A stretch of 64,000 nt of DNA from Burkholderiales bacterium (GCA_015075225.1 JABTUQ010000002.1:248001-312000), one strand, 5' to 3'; positions 47,581 through 57,916 are shown, counted from the stretch's first letter. Program-made: numbers and translations. The notes: generated by a model from the letters alone, not told the origin.

Positions 47581-49308
47581 TCAGGAGGCGGCGTGCCGCA
47601 TCGCGCCACTTTCTCCTGTGGAAGTCCCGCCACGGCTAATGGGTTCAAGCAGCGTGATGGGTGCCGGGATTTTCAGCAGGCGGTAGAGGTTGGTGAGATT
47701 TTTGCGAAAAGCGAGGTCAAAACTTTCTACCGAGTGGGGCGAGTTGTAATCCCCAAACCACCAGAACCAGTCCGAACTTTCGCACGAGGCGAGCTGTTTT
47801 TCGGCGGCTGCCTTTTCTTCATCGGTCAGGCGCGGGCTTTGCATGACGAGATCGTAACTGTGCTTGGCGGCGCATAATAATTCCCAGGCCAGATTTTTAT
47901 CGTGATCACCAATCCAGGTGGAAAAACTGCCATAGACCCAGCTTCCGGCAGCAAGTGCAGGCAAACGGGTGATTTCAACCTTGTCTTCGGCAAGCCTGGT
48001 GGTATATGCATGGAAGGTGGTGGTACGGATAGCGGGGTGATTTTCCAGCATGCTGTACAGGTCATTCAGGAAGTAATAGCCGTTGTAGGGATAGGTTTCC
48101 CACGCATTCTCTCCATCCAGAATCACACTGACGATCGGAGCCGGATTATTGCCAGCTTCGTTGTGGATTTGTTCGAGCTGTTGAACGAGGTTTCCGGCTG
48201 CGTCATGACCAAACCATTTGGCGTATTCGAATCCAATCATATCGGACAGCCGGTCATCCCGGAAAAAACACAGAATGTTGCTGTTTTCGGTGCCGTAACG
48301 GTATGGGCGATAAAGGTATTCGTTGCGCGCGGGTAAGGGTTGTTCGGGATAGGATTTGCGCAGACTGTTGGCCAGAACATTCTCGCCACTGGCACACCAC
48401 TGGCGCTCATGCTCGATCAGAATATCGAGTAATGGTCCGGATACTGCACCTTCTGCCGGCCATACCCCGGATGGAGCGCTGCCGAAACGTGCCTGGTGGC
48501 TATTGATAGCGGATTGCAGGTGAAATGCCACGCGCTTTTTCCCGCCCGGATAGACAGGATGGGCAGGCAGTGCAACTTCAGGCTGGCTGTCCCGGGCGGA
48601 AGTAAAGTCGATCAGCAAAGGTGCAAGCGGATGATAGTGCGGTGTGGTTGAAAGCTCGATCTGCCCGGATTCCGCCAGTTTGCGGTAACGCGGAATAATA
48701 TCCCGGATCAGTTCACCAATAAGATTGAACAGAAGGATACGGTCGCCATGGCTGAACAGCTTGCCCTGCGACATGAGATTGACGATGCATTCATGCTCGC
48801 GGCGCACGCTTTCTCCGGTCCAGGCAAGGTGGTACCACACCAGCAGATCGGCCAGATATTGTCCGGATACATACATCAACTCCTTATCGCCCATTTTCTG
48901 CAGATGATCGTACAGATCACGTAAATGCTGGTAGCAGGGATAGGGCTTGAGCATGGTGTCGTGATTGTTCAGAAAGCAGCTATTCAGGATCAACAGCCGC
49001 TCGCTGGGTGAAATCCGGTCAAAATCGGGTGTGGCAAGCAGGCGCAATAGCGGATCACGCAGGGCGCCGCTGGAAAATTGATCGACGTAGTCTTCCAGCT
49101 GATCCAGCAGAACGGGAACGAAATTCACCACCAGCCGGATACCCGGGTGCTTTTCCAGATGGTGGGCCATGTCGGTATAGTCCTTGATGGCGTGCAGATA
49201 AACCCACGGCAGCATGAATTCGCCGGTGTTGTAGTCGCGATAATCTGGCTGGTGCATGTGCCAGAGCAGCACGAGATCGAGTTCAGAAGAACGGCTAGTC
49301 ATCATCAA
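47581..49308 (-). CDS. GH57 family glycoside hydrolase
   Basis: A 575-residue GH57 protein with LVLLWHMHQPDYRD at the start, ELSTTPHYHPLAPLLID, GVWPAEGAVS (probable nucleophile Glu) and SVILDGENAWETYP (probable acid/base Asp). Close in layout to bacterial amylopullulanase-like GH57 proteins found in glycogen clusters. Role: debranching or endo-hydrolysis of glycogen, not decided by sequence. 64 bases separate it from the next GH57 gene. Confidence 0.85.
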   Translation of the reverse strand: MMMTSRSSELDLVLLWHMHQPDYRDYNTGEFMLPWVYLHAIKDYTDMAHHLEKHPGIRLVVNFVPVLLDQLEDYVDQFSSGALRDPLLRLLATPDFDRISPSERLLILNSCFLNNHDTMLKPYPCYQHLRDLYDHLQKMGDKELMYVSGQYLADLLVWYHLAWTGESVRREHECIVNLMSQGKLFSHGDRILLFNLIGELIRDIIPRYRKLAESGQIELSTTPHYHPLAPLLIDFTSARDSQPEVALPAHPVYPGGKKRVAFHLQSAINSHQARFGSAPSGVWPAEGAVSGPLLDILIEHERQWCASGENVLANSLRKSYPEQPLPARNEYLYRPYRYGTENSNILCFFRDDRLSDMIGFEYAKWFGHDAAGNLVQQLEQIHNEAGNNPAPIVSVILDGENAWETYPYNGYYFLNDLYSMLENHPAIRTTTFHAYTTRLAEDKVEITRLPALAAGSWVYGSFSTWIGDHDKNLAWELLCAAKHSYDLVMQSPRLTDEEKAAAEKQLASCESSDWFWWFGDYNSPHSVESFDLAFRKNLTNLYRLLKIPAPITLLEPISRGGTSTGESGAMRHAAS

Positions 49309-49328
49309 TCAGTTATGTACAAAAATAT

Positions 49329-49404
49329 AGGAAACCTCTGAAAACTACCTGTGTTGTCATTTTTGCCTTGAATTGACTGCCTCGCTGACGTTTTTCAGAG
49401 CTTC
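49329..49404 (+). repeat. MITE-like repeat, copy R3 (76 bp, internally deleted)
   Basis: Starts GGAAACCTCTGAAAAC, ends TTTTTCAGAGCTTCC. It keeps the left TTGTCATTT and the right TTGCCTTGAATTGACTGCC blocks of R2 but lacks the centre. Located between glgC and the first GH57 gene. Confidence 0.8.
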
Positions 49405-49436
49405 CATAAATCAGCCTTCCGGCCAGTCCGGTAAAT

Positions 49437-50738
49437 TCAGCGGATGTAGTGAATGCGCTGCCGCAGCATTTCCGGTGTGACCAGGGTGATCCCGTTATCG
49501 GAGACATAAAAATGCTTTTTGTCTTCTTCCGGATCAAAACCAATATTCAGCCCTTCCGGGATCTGGCATTCTTTTTCTACAACCACCCGTTTGAGATGGG
49601 TATGTCGGCCAATGCTGACGTTGGGCAGGATGACCGAATCCTCGATCGAGCTGTAGCCGCGTATCTGCACATCAGAAAACAGCAGTGACCGGCGCACGGT
49701 GGCGCCACTGATGATACATCCGCCTGATACCAGCGAATCCAGCGCCTGGCCACGCCGGTCATCATCGTCAAATACAAACTTGGCGGGTGGCAATTGTTCC
49801 TGGTAAGTCCAGATTGGCCAGTCTTCGTCGTACAAATTCAGATCCGGCGTGACAGTGGTGAGATCGATGTTTGCCTCCCAGTAGGCATCCACGGTGCCGA
49901 CATCGCGCCAATAGGGAATACCGGAAGCCATATTGACGCAACTGTTCTGGAAGCGGTGTGCATAGACCCGGGCATTGCCCGCCACCAGCCGAGGGATGAC
50001 ATCCTTGCCGAAATCATGCGAGGAAGATCCTATGTCATGATCCTGGATCAGTTGCTCGTACAGGAATTTTGCATTGAATACATAAATGCCCATGCTAACT
50101 AGCGATTGATCCGGCTTGCCGGGAATGGGCGTGGGGTGTTCGGGTTTTTCGGCAAAACTCGTAATGCGCCAGTCATTATCCACGGCCATGACACCAAATG
50201 CACTGGCCTCGGTAACCGGTACTTCCAGGCAGGCAATCGTCAGATCAGCTTGTTTCTCAACGTGCTCGGCCAGTATCCGGCCGTAATCCATTTTATAAAT
50301 GTGGTCGCCACCAAGGATCAGCACGTAGCCAGGGTTATGCACCCGCAGAATGTCAAGATTCTGGAAAACCGCATCGGCTGTGCCCTGGTACCAGGTTTCT
50401 TCTTCCGTGCGCTGTTGGGCAGGCAACAGTTCGATGAATTCCTTGAACCGTCCATCAAGAAAACTCCAGCCGCGCTGGATGTGGCGGATCAGACTCTGTG
50501 CCTTGTATTGCGTGACAACCCCGATACGACGCACGCCGGAATTGACACAGTTGGACAGCGTGAAATCAATGATGCGGAACTTGCCGCCGAAGGGAACAGC
50601 CGGTTTGGCACGCCAGTCTGTCAGGTTCTTGAGCCGTGTTCCGCGCCCGCCTGCCAGGATCAGTGCCAGTGTGTTGCGGGTAAGTGTGCTAACAAAGCGT
50701 GGATTGTCGTCCATCGGGGTGGCTTGCTGAGCTTTCAT
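49437..50738 (-). CDS. glgC: Glucose-1-phosphate adenylyltransferase
   Basis: Makes ADP-glucose for glycogen. 433 residues from ATG 50738, chosen for the GAGG ribosome-binding site; the frame extends 13 codons further. Motifs: [29 protein letters not shown] (nucleotide and allosteric region), [27 protein letters not shown] and SFAEKP. C-terminal left-handed helix with [12 protein letters not shown]. Divergent from glgB, first gene of the minus-strand cluster with two GH57 and a GH63-like gene. Confidence 0.97.
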   Translation of the reverse strand: MKAQQATPMDDNPRFVSTLTRNTLALILAGGRGTRLKNLTDWRAKPAVPFGGKFRIIDFTLSNCVNSGVRRIGVVTQYKAQSLIRHIQRGWSFLDGRFKEFIELLPAQQRTEEETWYQGTADAVFQNLDILRVHNPGYVLILGGDHIYKMDYGRILAEHVEKQADLTIACLEVPVTEASAFGVMAVDNDWRITSFAEKPEHPTPIPGKPDQSLVSMGIYVFNAKFLYEQLIQDHDIGSSSHDFGKDVIPRLVAGNARVYAHRFQNSCVNMASGIPYWRDVGTVDAYWEANIDLTTVTPDLNLYDEDWPIWTYQEQLPPAKFVFDDDDRRGQALDSLVSGGCIISGATVRRSLLFSDVQIRGYSSIEDSVILPNVSIGRHTHLKRVVVEKECQIPEGLNIGFDPEEDKKHFYVSDNGITLVTPEMLRQRIHYIR

Positions 50739-50853
50739 GGTTGCCTCGCTGATTTGCAGTGTTCTAAAAAACCGCATACCCTGTATTTACCTGATTCATC
50801 TTACTTGATCCGAATAACCATTACCAGCTGCCCTTGCAGGGGTTGGTGAATCC

Positions 50854-53064
50854 ATGTCAATGAAATCCTTGCCTTTTTCATCCCCGGATTCTGCGGGAAA
50901 TACTGCGCAATCACTATTGCTGGCAGCGAGGCTGCATAATCCTGGCAGTTTTCTGGGAATGCACACTACACCGAATGGCAAGCGGGTTAGAGTGTTCCAG
51001 CCACACATGGCGCAAGTGTGGCTGCATACCTTGCCGGGCTTTCAACTCATGCGGCGCACTCATCCAGACGGGATCTTCGAATGGGAAGGCGAAGGCATCA
51101 TGCATCCCTATTTGCTGCGTATGGAAAATGCAGAAACCGGAGTGATCGAGGAACGCCATGATCCCTATGCATTTCCCAGGCAGATTTCAGGCCACGACCT
51201 GTATCTGTTTAATGAGGGGAGACTACTGCAGGCGTATCGCATGCTGGGCGCACAGCGGGTCAAAAATCATGGCGTGACCGGCATCCGTTTTGCCGTATGG
51301 GCACCCAATGCCGAGCGGGTAAGCGTGGTGGGTGATTTCAATCGCTGGGATGGCCGCGTCCATCCCATGGCAGCGCATGACCACAGTGGTGTGTGGGAAT
51401 TGTTCGTTCCGGATTTGCCCGATGGAACGCTGTACAAGTATGAAATCCGCAACCGTGCTTCCAGCGAGATTTTGCTCAAGACCGATCCTTACGCCACTGC
51501 CTGCGAACTTCGCCCCAACACTGCCGCGCTGACACCTGCTGAACATAAATACAGCTGGCAGGATGGCGATTGGATGGCCCGGCGTAAACACTGGGATTGG
51601 CTGCATGCCCCGGTAAACATTTATGAACTGCATGCCGGTTCATGGAAACGCCACCCGGATGGCCGCTTCTATTCCTATCAGGAGCTGGCCGATCACCTGA
51701 TTCCCTATCTGCAGGACATGGGTTTTACCCATGTCGAACTGCTGCCGCTGTCAGAGCACCCGCTGGATGAATCCTGGGGATACCAGACTACCGGCTATTT
51801 TGCCGTAACCAGCCGTTATGGCAGCCCGGAAGCCTTCATGCATTTTGTCGATCGGTGTCATCAGGCCGGAATCGGCGTGATTCTCGACTGGGTGCCCGCC
51901 CATTTTCCACAGGATAGTTTCTCCCTTGCGCGGTTTGACGGCACTGCCTTGTATGAACACGCCGATCCGCGCCTCGGTTATCACCATGACTGGGGAACGT
52001 ACATTTTCAATTACGGCCGCAACGAGGTGAAATCCTTTCTACTCTCCAGCGCCCATTTCTGGCTGTCCGTTTTTCATATTGACGGGCTGCGTGTGGACGC
52101 GGTGGCCTCCATGCTGTACCTGGATTATTCCCGCAAGGAAGGGGAATGGCTACCCAATCGCCATGGCGGGCGTGAGAATCTGGAGGCCATTGATTTTCTG
52201 CGGGCGCTCAACACCATGGTGCATGGTGAATTTCCCGGCGCACTGACATTTGCTGAAGAATCCACTTCCTGGCCGGCGGTCTCCCGGCCGGTTTACCTCG
52301 GCGGACTGGGCTTTTCGATGAAGTGGAACATGGGCTGGATGAACGATACCCTGCGCTACATGCAGCATGATCCGGTTCACCGGCAGTTTCATCACAATGA
52401 ACTAACGTTCCATCAACTCTACGCCTACACCGAAAACTTTGTGCTGCCGCTCTCGCATGATGAAGTGGTGCACGGCAAAAAATCCCTGCTCGACAAAATG
52501 CCAGGCGATGCCTGGCAGAAATTTGCCAATCTGCGCCTGCTGTTGACCTACCAGCTGACTTGCCCGGGCAAGAAAATCAATTTTATGGGCAATGAATTTG
52601 GCCAGGGGCGTGAATGGCGGGTCGGTCATGAACTGGATTGGTATCTGCTGGCGCACGATCAGCATCGCGGTATACAAGCATTGATGCGCGATCTGAACCG
52701 GCTTTATCTCAATACCCCGGCGTTGCACGAACTGGATTTTTTCCCGGAAGGGTTTGCATGGATCGATTGCAATGATGTCGAACAATCGGTCATCAGCTAC
52801 CAGCGGCGTGCTCGTGATGGTTCGCATGTGCTCGTCATCTTGAACTTCACGCCGGTGCCGCGTACCGGTTATCGCGTTGGCGTGCCGGAATCCCGCACCT
52901 ACCGGGAAATCTTCAACAGCGATTCAGCCTACTATGACGGCAGCAATACTGGTAATCCCGGAAACATCCATCCGACCGGACAACCCTGGTCCGGCTGGCA
53001 GGATTCGGTGCTGATCACACTGCCGCCGCTGGCGGGGATTATCCTGAAGACTGCGGGAGATTGA
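50854..53064 (+). CDS. glgB: 1,4-alpha-glucan branching enzyme (GH13)
   Basis: A 736-residue enzyme creating alpha-1,6 branches in glycogen. N-terminal CBM48-type domain ([20 protein letters not shown]), catalytic barrel with [30 protein letters not shown] (nucleophile Asp), [10 protein letters not shown] (acid/base Glu) and [14 protein letters not shown] (third acid). C-terminal beta domain to residue 736. Divergent from glgC across 115 bases that must contain both promoters. Length normal. Confidence 0.98.
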   Translation: MSMKSLPFSSPDSAGNTAQSLLLAARLHNPGSFLGMHTTPNGKRVRVFQPHMAQVWLHTLPGFQLMRRTHPDGIFEWEGEGIMHPYLLRMENAETGVIEERHDPYAFPRQISGHDLYLFNEGRLLQAYRMLGAQRVKNHGVTGIRFAVWAPNAERVSVVGDFNRWDGRVHPMAAHDHSGVWELFVPDLPDGTLYKYEIRNRASSEILLKTDPYATACELRPNTAALTPAEHKYSWQDGDWMARRKHWDWLHAPVNIYELHAGSWKRHPDGRFYSYQELADHLIPYLQDMGFTHVELLPLSEHPLDESWGYQTTGYFAVTSRYGSPEAFMHFVDRCHQAGIGVILDWVPAHFPQDSFSLARFDGTALYEHADPRLGYHHDWGTYIFNYGRNEVKSFLLSSAHFWLSVFHIDGLRVDAVASMLYLDYSRKEGEWLPNRHGGRENLEAIDFLRALNTMVHGEFPGALTFAEESTSWPAVSRPVYLGGLGFSMKWNMGWMNDTLRYMQHDPVHRQFHHNELTFHQLYAYTENFVLPLSHDEVVHGKKSLLDKMPGDAWQKFANLRLLLTYQLTCPGKKINFMGNEFGQGREWRVGHELDWYLLAHDQHRGIQALMRDLNRLYLNTPALHELDFFPEGFAWIDCNDVEQSVISYQRRARDGSHVLVILNFTPVPRTGYRVGVPESRTYREIFNSDSAYYDGSNTGNPGNIHPTGQPWSGWQDSVLITLPPLAGIILKTAGD

Positions 53065-53586
53065 CCGTTTCTGGTTTGTACAGGGAAGGATGGCACATAT
53101 ACCGCTCCTGCAAGCCGTGTTGCAGATCCTGATCTGCGAGCAGAATGTGGCATGATCCAGCCCATCCCCAAACAGCATTTTTGTCGGTATTTTTTACACT
53201 CTCTCCTTCCTGCTTATTCATCCTTGAAATTTCACATCATTTTTCTTGTTCTCATGAAGAAGGACAGAAAAATACATTGAGAATCCCGCAAAAGTTCAAA
53301 AACTTTGCAGTGTACCTAGAAATGTGTCGAAAATCTTGCATGCCAGATCGTCGATATTCTATTATTACTACTGCTACTACTTAATTGTTTTATTCAACAT
53401 CTTATTATATTGGCGAAAATTGCTTACATAACAAATGGGATTTCTGCGAATAGTGCGTCCTGAAAGTTAAAAGTTTTTGTTGCTTGGTTGTAGCGTGCAG
53501 TAAACAGAAAATCCAGGTACAGGACTCGTATTGAAGGAATTCTGTAAAAAAATACTTATTTCAAGGCATAAAAAGGGGGATTAATA
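53065..53586 (+). promoter_or_regulatory. Long upstream region of the first PEP-CTERM gene
   Basis: No gene. GTGTCGAAAAT at 53324-53334 resembles the motif at 58126. About 80 bases later TGGC (53411-53414) and TTGC (53420-53423) look like sigma-54 -24/-12 halves but with a spacer two bases too short (GG to GC 8 instead of 10). The same order and distance occur before the second PEP-CTERM gene. Confidence 0.45.
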
Positions 53587-54054
53587 ATGTTGAAAATCAC
53601 GATGGACTTACAGCTAATACGCACGGGGTTTGCGTGCTATGTTATCTGCGGCGTTTGCTTCGCATGCCGATCCAGTTTTGACGGTTAGCACTGGCGGAGG
53701 CCAGTTGGCAAACGTCGACGTTGCGACTGGTACAACGACGGTTCTTGGAAACACGGGGACTGTTCTCACGGACATTGCGTTCAGTCCCACGGGTGATCTT
53801 TTCGGCATCTCATTTAATGGCTTGTATAAAGTCAATCCAACCACAGGTGCGACGATCTTGGTAGGTAGCTTGGGCTGGGCCGGTACCGCAAACGCTCTTG
53901 TGTTTGGTTCCGACGGCACCTTGTATATGGCCAGCAACACGCTTTACACGGTCAGCACCACCTCCGCTACTACAACCGCGATTGGATCGATCGGCTTTCA
54001 GTCGGGCGGCGACCTTGCATTCGTCGGAGGCAATCTCTACATGGCTTCCGACAG

Positions 54055-55298
54055 TGTAGTGGTCAAGTAATTTCGGACACCTCGATAGGTTTTTGCGCTG
54101 CCATTTTTCGTTCATAGACAATGGGTGGCAGATTTCCCAGTGCCGAGTTCAGTCTTTTGCAGTTGTAAAAGCTGACGATGTAATCATCGATATCATTTTT
54201 AGCCTCGGTGTGGTTCGCATACTGTCGCTGCCAGACGCGTTCCATTTTGAGATTCAGAAGAATCGCTCGGCGATGGCATTATCCCAGCAATTTCCCTTTC
54301 TGCTCATGCTGCAAATAAAGCCATGTTTATTGAGCAGGTTCTGGTAAAGCTCGCTGGCATATTGACTGCCCTGATCAGAATGAACGATCAGGCCGGATAC
54401 CGGCTGGCGCTGCTGGATAGCCATGCTCAATGCGTCACAAACCAGCGTGGCTGACATGTTTGCAGCCATTGCCCAGCCGATGATCCGGCGGGCGTACAGA
54501 TCCATTACGATCGCCAGATAAAGCCACCCAGTGCCAGTGCTGATATACGTAATATCTGACACGTACGCAGTGTCCGGTGCGACTGGATTGAACTGCCGGT
54601 TAAGCACGTTGGCGGCTACGGGCAAATCATGCCTGCTGTGTGTCGTATGGATGAATTTCCGCTTCCAGACCGGTTTTAGAGCGGCCTTGCGCATCAAACT
54701 GCGCACCTTGTGCCGGCCGATCTGAATTCCCTGATTTTGCATCGCAGTAACCAGGCGGCGACTCCATAGCTTTGATGGCTGGCCATGAATGCCGCCTTCA
54801 GGTGGACGCTGGCTTTGCATAAACCGGTTTTGCAGAACGCCTCTGCGCTTCGTAGTAGCCAGAGCGGCTGACGGACAAAACACGGCAAGTTTGTTTGACC
54901 GGAATGGCCTCCTTTGCAGTTGATGAACAAGCTGGTAGCTCATTTCAGTTCGCGGGCAAAGAAGGCCGACGCTTTTTTAATATGTCTACATCTCCTTCAA
55001 CTGACGGTTCTCCTGCTCCAGCTGCCGGATACGCTGTTGCTCGGCGGTGAGTGGCTTTTGCGGCAATGCCTAGCTGGCCATTTTGCTCGCGTTGTACTGC
55101 TTCACCCAGTGACGAATCGCCGTTGGGCCAATGTCCATGGTCTCGCTGACGTTCTGCACACTCAGCCCCTGATCCTGATCATGAACAACTTCCAGCTTCA
55201 AACTGGTATCGAATGCTCTACGCTGTCTTGTCATGTAATGCTCCTCAATTGGTGGATTTTCCTCCCATCGAGGTGTCCGGATAAATTAGACCACAGCA
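54055..55298 (-). mobile_element. IS3-family insertion sequence, copy 2
   Basis: 1244 bp, same ends and genes as copy 1 (10911-12160), flanked by the direct repeat CAG (54052-54054 and 55299-55301). It differs from copy 1 mostly by single-base losses, several in short runs (for example CTCCC/CTCC, TTTTTTT/TTTTTT, AAAA/AAA), plus a few changes. Inserted inside a PEP-CTERM gene. Confidence 0.93.
54063..55234 (-). pseudogene. IS3 transposase genes of copy 2, frameshifted
   Basis: OrfB is broken near 54250 (a G missing in CAGGAAG) and again near 54765, 54820 and 54915. OrfA has breaks near 54977, 54992, 55058 and 55088. Protein segments match copy 1 nearly residue for residue between breaks. The transposase cannot be made from this copy as written. 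Confidence 0.88.
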
Positions 55299-55644
55299 CA
55301 GTAACAAGCTGATCCAGGTGAACGTCACCACCGGCGCTGGTACCGTGATCGGTGACTTGGGTGTCTCGGAGATGTTTGGTCTCGCAACCCCCGACAACGC
55401 GACCCTCTACGGCGTGGCCGGGCAAAGTATTTATAAGATTAACGTTTCAACGGGTGAAGCCATTTTTCAATCGACCTTCGACCCGACACTCTCGAGCGGA
55501 GCTTTCGGCCTTTCGTTTTATACCGAGGCTGGTGCTACCGGTACTCCCGGTACTACAGTCGTCCCCGAACCCGGTATTTTCGCAGTTCTTGGTATCGGTC
55601 TCGTCAGCATGGGTTTCGCGCGGCGTAGGAAGGCGAACTACTAA

Positions 55645-56079
55645 CAGCCTGTTATTCGGATTCGGTGCTCTTACGCTATTGTGAATGCACCATCGTAATA
55701 GCTGGACGTGAGATGAACAGACTGAATGACTGATTCAGTTTGTGAATTATTGCTGCAGTAGTTTTTGACAAACACGCGGGGAAGATATGTTTTGTACCTT
55801 CCCCGCGCTTGCATGATTTTTCCGTAGCGGGCGCCTGTAAACCAATTTGTTTTTTCCTTTTGCGCATGTCGAATTTCTTTACACTTTCAATTCTTCCTGG
55901 GTTGCCGTGAAACTCCATTGATGTTCCTGTTCCGTCCTTCCGGATTGTTCACCTGATAAAAACTTGAGCTGTTTGGGAAAAGGTTCGTGGTTACAGCTCC
56001 TCCATTTTGAATGTGCTGTACCTTCGTAAAAATAGCTTAATCAATACCTTTCATGAACAAGGTAAGGCGGAGTGGTTTA
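55645..56079. other. Intergenic, nothing recognised
   Basis: About 430 bases after the PEP-CTERM gene. A reversed stretch of short open codons near 55676-55918 shows no family features. CCCCGCG-type GC clusters near 55780 and 55800 could pair as a weak hairpin. Confidence 0.3.
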
Positions 56080-56440
56080 TTCCCCTCCTGTGGAGGGGTG
56101 GCAGGCGCAGCCTGACGGGGTGGTGAACCACTCTCCCTAAATGCCTCGTGTTGTTTTTCACGCAAGCACCTCTTCCATATTCTGCAGCAGATCTTTGGTT
56201 GTGATACGAATTACAGTAAGCCCCAGGCTTTTCAGGTAATTATCCAGCCGGGTATCTATTCCTCCCGTCCTTTTCATGCGGAATATCTGCCTTGCGTAGC
56301 GCCCTGGCACGCTCTTTCAATTTTGGGTTGAAAGGCAGGGACATGTAAGGTTTTGTGTTTCTTATTCGCTACTCTGTCAGGTTGCGCTGGGGAACCACCC
56401 CGTCCGCCTGTGGCGGCCACCCCTCCACCGGAGGGGAATT
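56080..56440. repeat. Inverted repeat pair around a DUF559 remnant
   Basis: The left arm 56080-56130 (TTCCCCTCC..GTGGAGGGGTGG..GACGGGGTGGT) is matched in reverse by the right arm 56391-56440 (ACCACCCCGTC..CCACCCCTCCACCGGAGGGG). Each arm itself holds a CCCCTCC/GGAGGGG hairpin. Such palindromes are common beside DUF559 genes. The unit would be a 361-bp mobile-like cassette. Confidence 0.65.
56158..56344 (-). pseudogene. DUF559 (endonuclease-like) gene remnant
   Basis: From ATG 56344 the frame reads MSLPFNPKLKERARALRKAD, the typical start of DUF559 proteins. In another frame it ends LDNYLKSLGLTVIRITTKDL then LQNMEEVLA with TGA at 56158-56160, the typical end. The middle (about 60-70 residues, including the PD-(D/E)XK-like active site) is deleted. 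Non-functional. Confidence 0.75.
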
Positions 56441-56452
56441 GGAAAGAGGATG

Positions 56453-56585
56453 CCCGAAAAGCCAGCAGATCCCCGAAAAGCCAGCAGATCGCCGAAAAGC
56501 CAGTAGATCGCCGAAAAGCCAGTAGATCGCCGAAAAGCCAGTAGATCGCCGAAAAGCCAGTAGATCCCCGAAAAACCAGTAGATC
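56453..56585. repeat. Tandem array, seven 19-bp units
   Basis: Units of (G/C)CCGAAAAGCCAG(T/C)AGATC, start points 56453, 56472, 56491, 56510, 56529, 56548 and 56567. Units 3-6 are identical, the outer ones differ by one to two bases. 19 is not a multiple of three, so it is not a protein repeat. It begins 12 bases after the DUF559-flanking repeat and ends about 90 bases before the EAL gene stop. Confidence 0.93.
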
Positions 56586-56674
56586 ATAGAAAACCCTGGT
56601 CCGGCCAGGCGGGTTCCATCATCATTACGCTGGCAGGTGTCATCCTGATCTGACGGCTGCAAACCGGGCTGCAG

Positions 56675-57916
56675 TTACGCTGGATCTGTGTTTGAAGTAA
56701 TCAGTGATTCATCCCTGATCCGTGTGTGCCACTGATCCATCCATCCGGCCAATGCTTCGGCTGGCATAGGCCTGGAGATAAAATTGCCTTGCGCCAGATC
56801 GCAGCCGGTTTGGCGCAGCAGTTCCCAATCCTCGCGATCTTCCACACCTTCTGCAACTGCTTCCATGTTGAGCTGTTTGGCCAGTGCCAGGCTGGCATCA
56901 TAGATGGCGCGCAAGGTTTCATTGGTGGAGGCATGGTGTACAAATCCCTGGTCGATCTTGAGTTCACCAAAGGGAATGTCGCGCAATTGCGCCAGTGAGG
57001 AATGGCCTGTGCCGAAATCGTCAATCGACAAATGAAAGCGCTTCAGGCGCAAGCGTGCCAATATTTCCAGTGAAATACGCATATCACCCATCAGCTGGCT
57101 TTCGGTAATTTCCAGCACGATTTTGCCCGGCAAAATTCCCGCTTCGGCGGCCAGTTTGACCACTACATCCTGAAAATCGAGCGAAGTCAGATTGTCCATT
57201 GAAACATTGACAGCCACTTTCAGCTCAAGCCCCGATTTCTGCCATATCCCCGCCTGGGTAAAAGCCTGCCGGATTACGGCCTGTGTCAGGTGATCAATCA
57301 GGCCGTGTTGCTCGGCCGCATGCACAAACTGGCCGGGATAAACCATGCCATCCACCGGATGACGCCAGCGCACCAGTGTTTCCACACCCACTACCGCCCC
57401 GGTCGCCACTTTTACCTTGGGCTGGTAATAATTGATCAGTTCGCCGGAATCAATCGCTGTTCTGATTTCCCCGGCGCTATAGATTTTCTGGTGTTTTTCC
57501 TGTCCGTTATGTGCTGATGTTGTTGCCAGTTTCATGAGCAATGCTCGCAGTGCATCAGGCTGCACCGGTTTCTGCAGATAACCCAGAATGGGAATCTGAT
57601 GTGCCTGCACCAGTTTTTCTGCAGTCTGCAGCATGCGTTCTTCCTCGCCGCTGACCAGAATCAGATTGCCGGTGAATTTTTGCCCAACTAGGTGGCGGAT
57701 AAATTCAATTCCATCCATCCCGGGCATGTTGAGATCCAGCAAAATCAGCCCGGGGCGGGTGGCGGTATCCTCCAGCAGCTTCAGTGCTTCCACTCCGTTT
57801 TCGCAGCAAATAACCGATGCAAAACCCATATTGGCCAGCATGCGATGCAGCAGCTTTAATATGAACGGATCATCATCCAGAATCAGGATTCGGGTGGTAT
57901 GCGGCTCGGTGTTCAT
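56675..57916 (-). CDS. REC-EAL protein, probable c-di-GMP phosphodiesterase
   Basis: 413 residues. Receiver domain (residues ~8-130) with LILDDDPFILKLLHRML, phospho-Asp in LILLDLNMPGMDG (~58) and LQKPVQ. EAL domain (~150-400): the signature is VGVETLVRW (ETL instead of EAL, Glu kept), NVSMDNL, EITESQL, SIDDFGTGHSSLAQLR, LKIDQGFV and AEGVE, all catalytic acids present. Predicted phospho-dependent hydrolysis of c-di-GMP, relevant to surface and exopolysaccharide control. Alone on minus strand. Confidence 0.92.
   Translation of the reverse strand: MNTEPHTTRILILDDDPFILKLLHRMLANMGFASVICCENGVEALKLLEDTATRPGLILLDLNMPGMDGIEFIRHLVGQKFTGNLILVSGEEERMLQTAEKLVQAHQIPILGYLQKPVQPDALRALLMKLATTSAHNGQEKHQKIYSAGEIRTAIDSGELINYYQPKVKVATGAVVGVETLVRWRHPVDGMVYPGQFVHAAEQHGLIDHLTQAVIRQAFTQAGIWQKSGLELKVAVNVSMDNLTSLDFQDVVVKLAAEAGILPGKIVLEITESQLMGDMRISLEILARLRLKRFHLSIDDFGTGHSSLAQLRDIPFGELKIDQGFVHHASTNETLRAIYDASLALAKQLNMEAVAEGVEDREDWELLRQTGCDLAQGNFISRPMPAEALAGWMDQWHTRIRDESLITSNTDPA

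Larger units (their letters stand above)
53587..55644 (+). pseudogene. PEP-CTERM sorted protein, split by IS3 copy 2
   Basis: The signal peptide starts at ATG 53587 (AAGGGGG ribosome-binding site; MLKITMDLQLIRTGFA). One extra base near 53634 shifts to the frame AMLSAAFASHADPVLTVSTG. The beta-propeller-like body has repeats of the form TGTTTVLGNTG, TGATILVGSLG, ATTTAIGSIG, TGAGTVIGDLG. The IS3 insertion at 54055-55298 interrupts it; removing the IS and one CAG copy restores the frame exactly. The C-terminus VVPEPGIFAVLGIGLVSMGF plus ARRRK is a PEP-CTERM sorting signal. About 269 residues when repaired; exported and processed by exosortase. Confidence 0.88.

Noticed and set aside
53411..53423. 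Canonical sigma-54 promoter before PEP-CTERM gene 1
   Set aside because: The GG to GC distance is 8, not 10; it is only mentioned as a degenerate or mis-sequenced element.
56453..56585. CRISPR array
   Set aside because: Units are directly adjacent 19-mers without spacers, and no cas gene is near.
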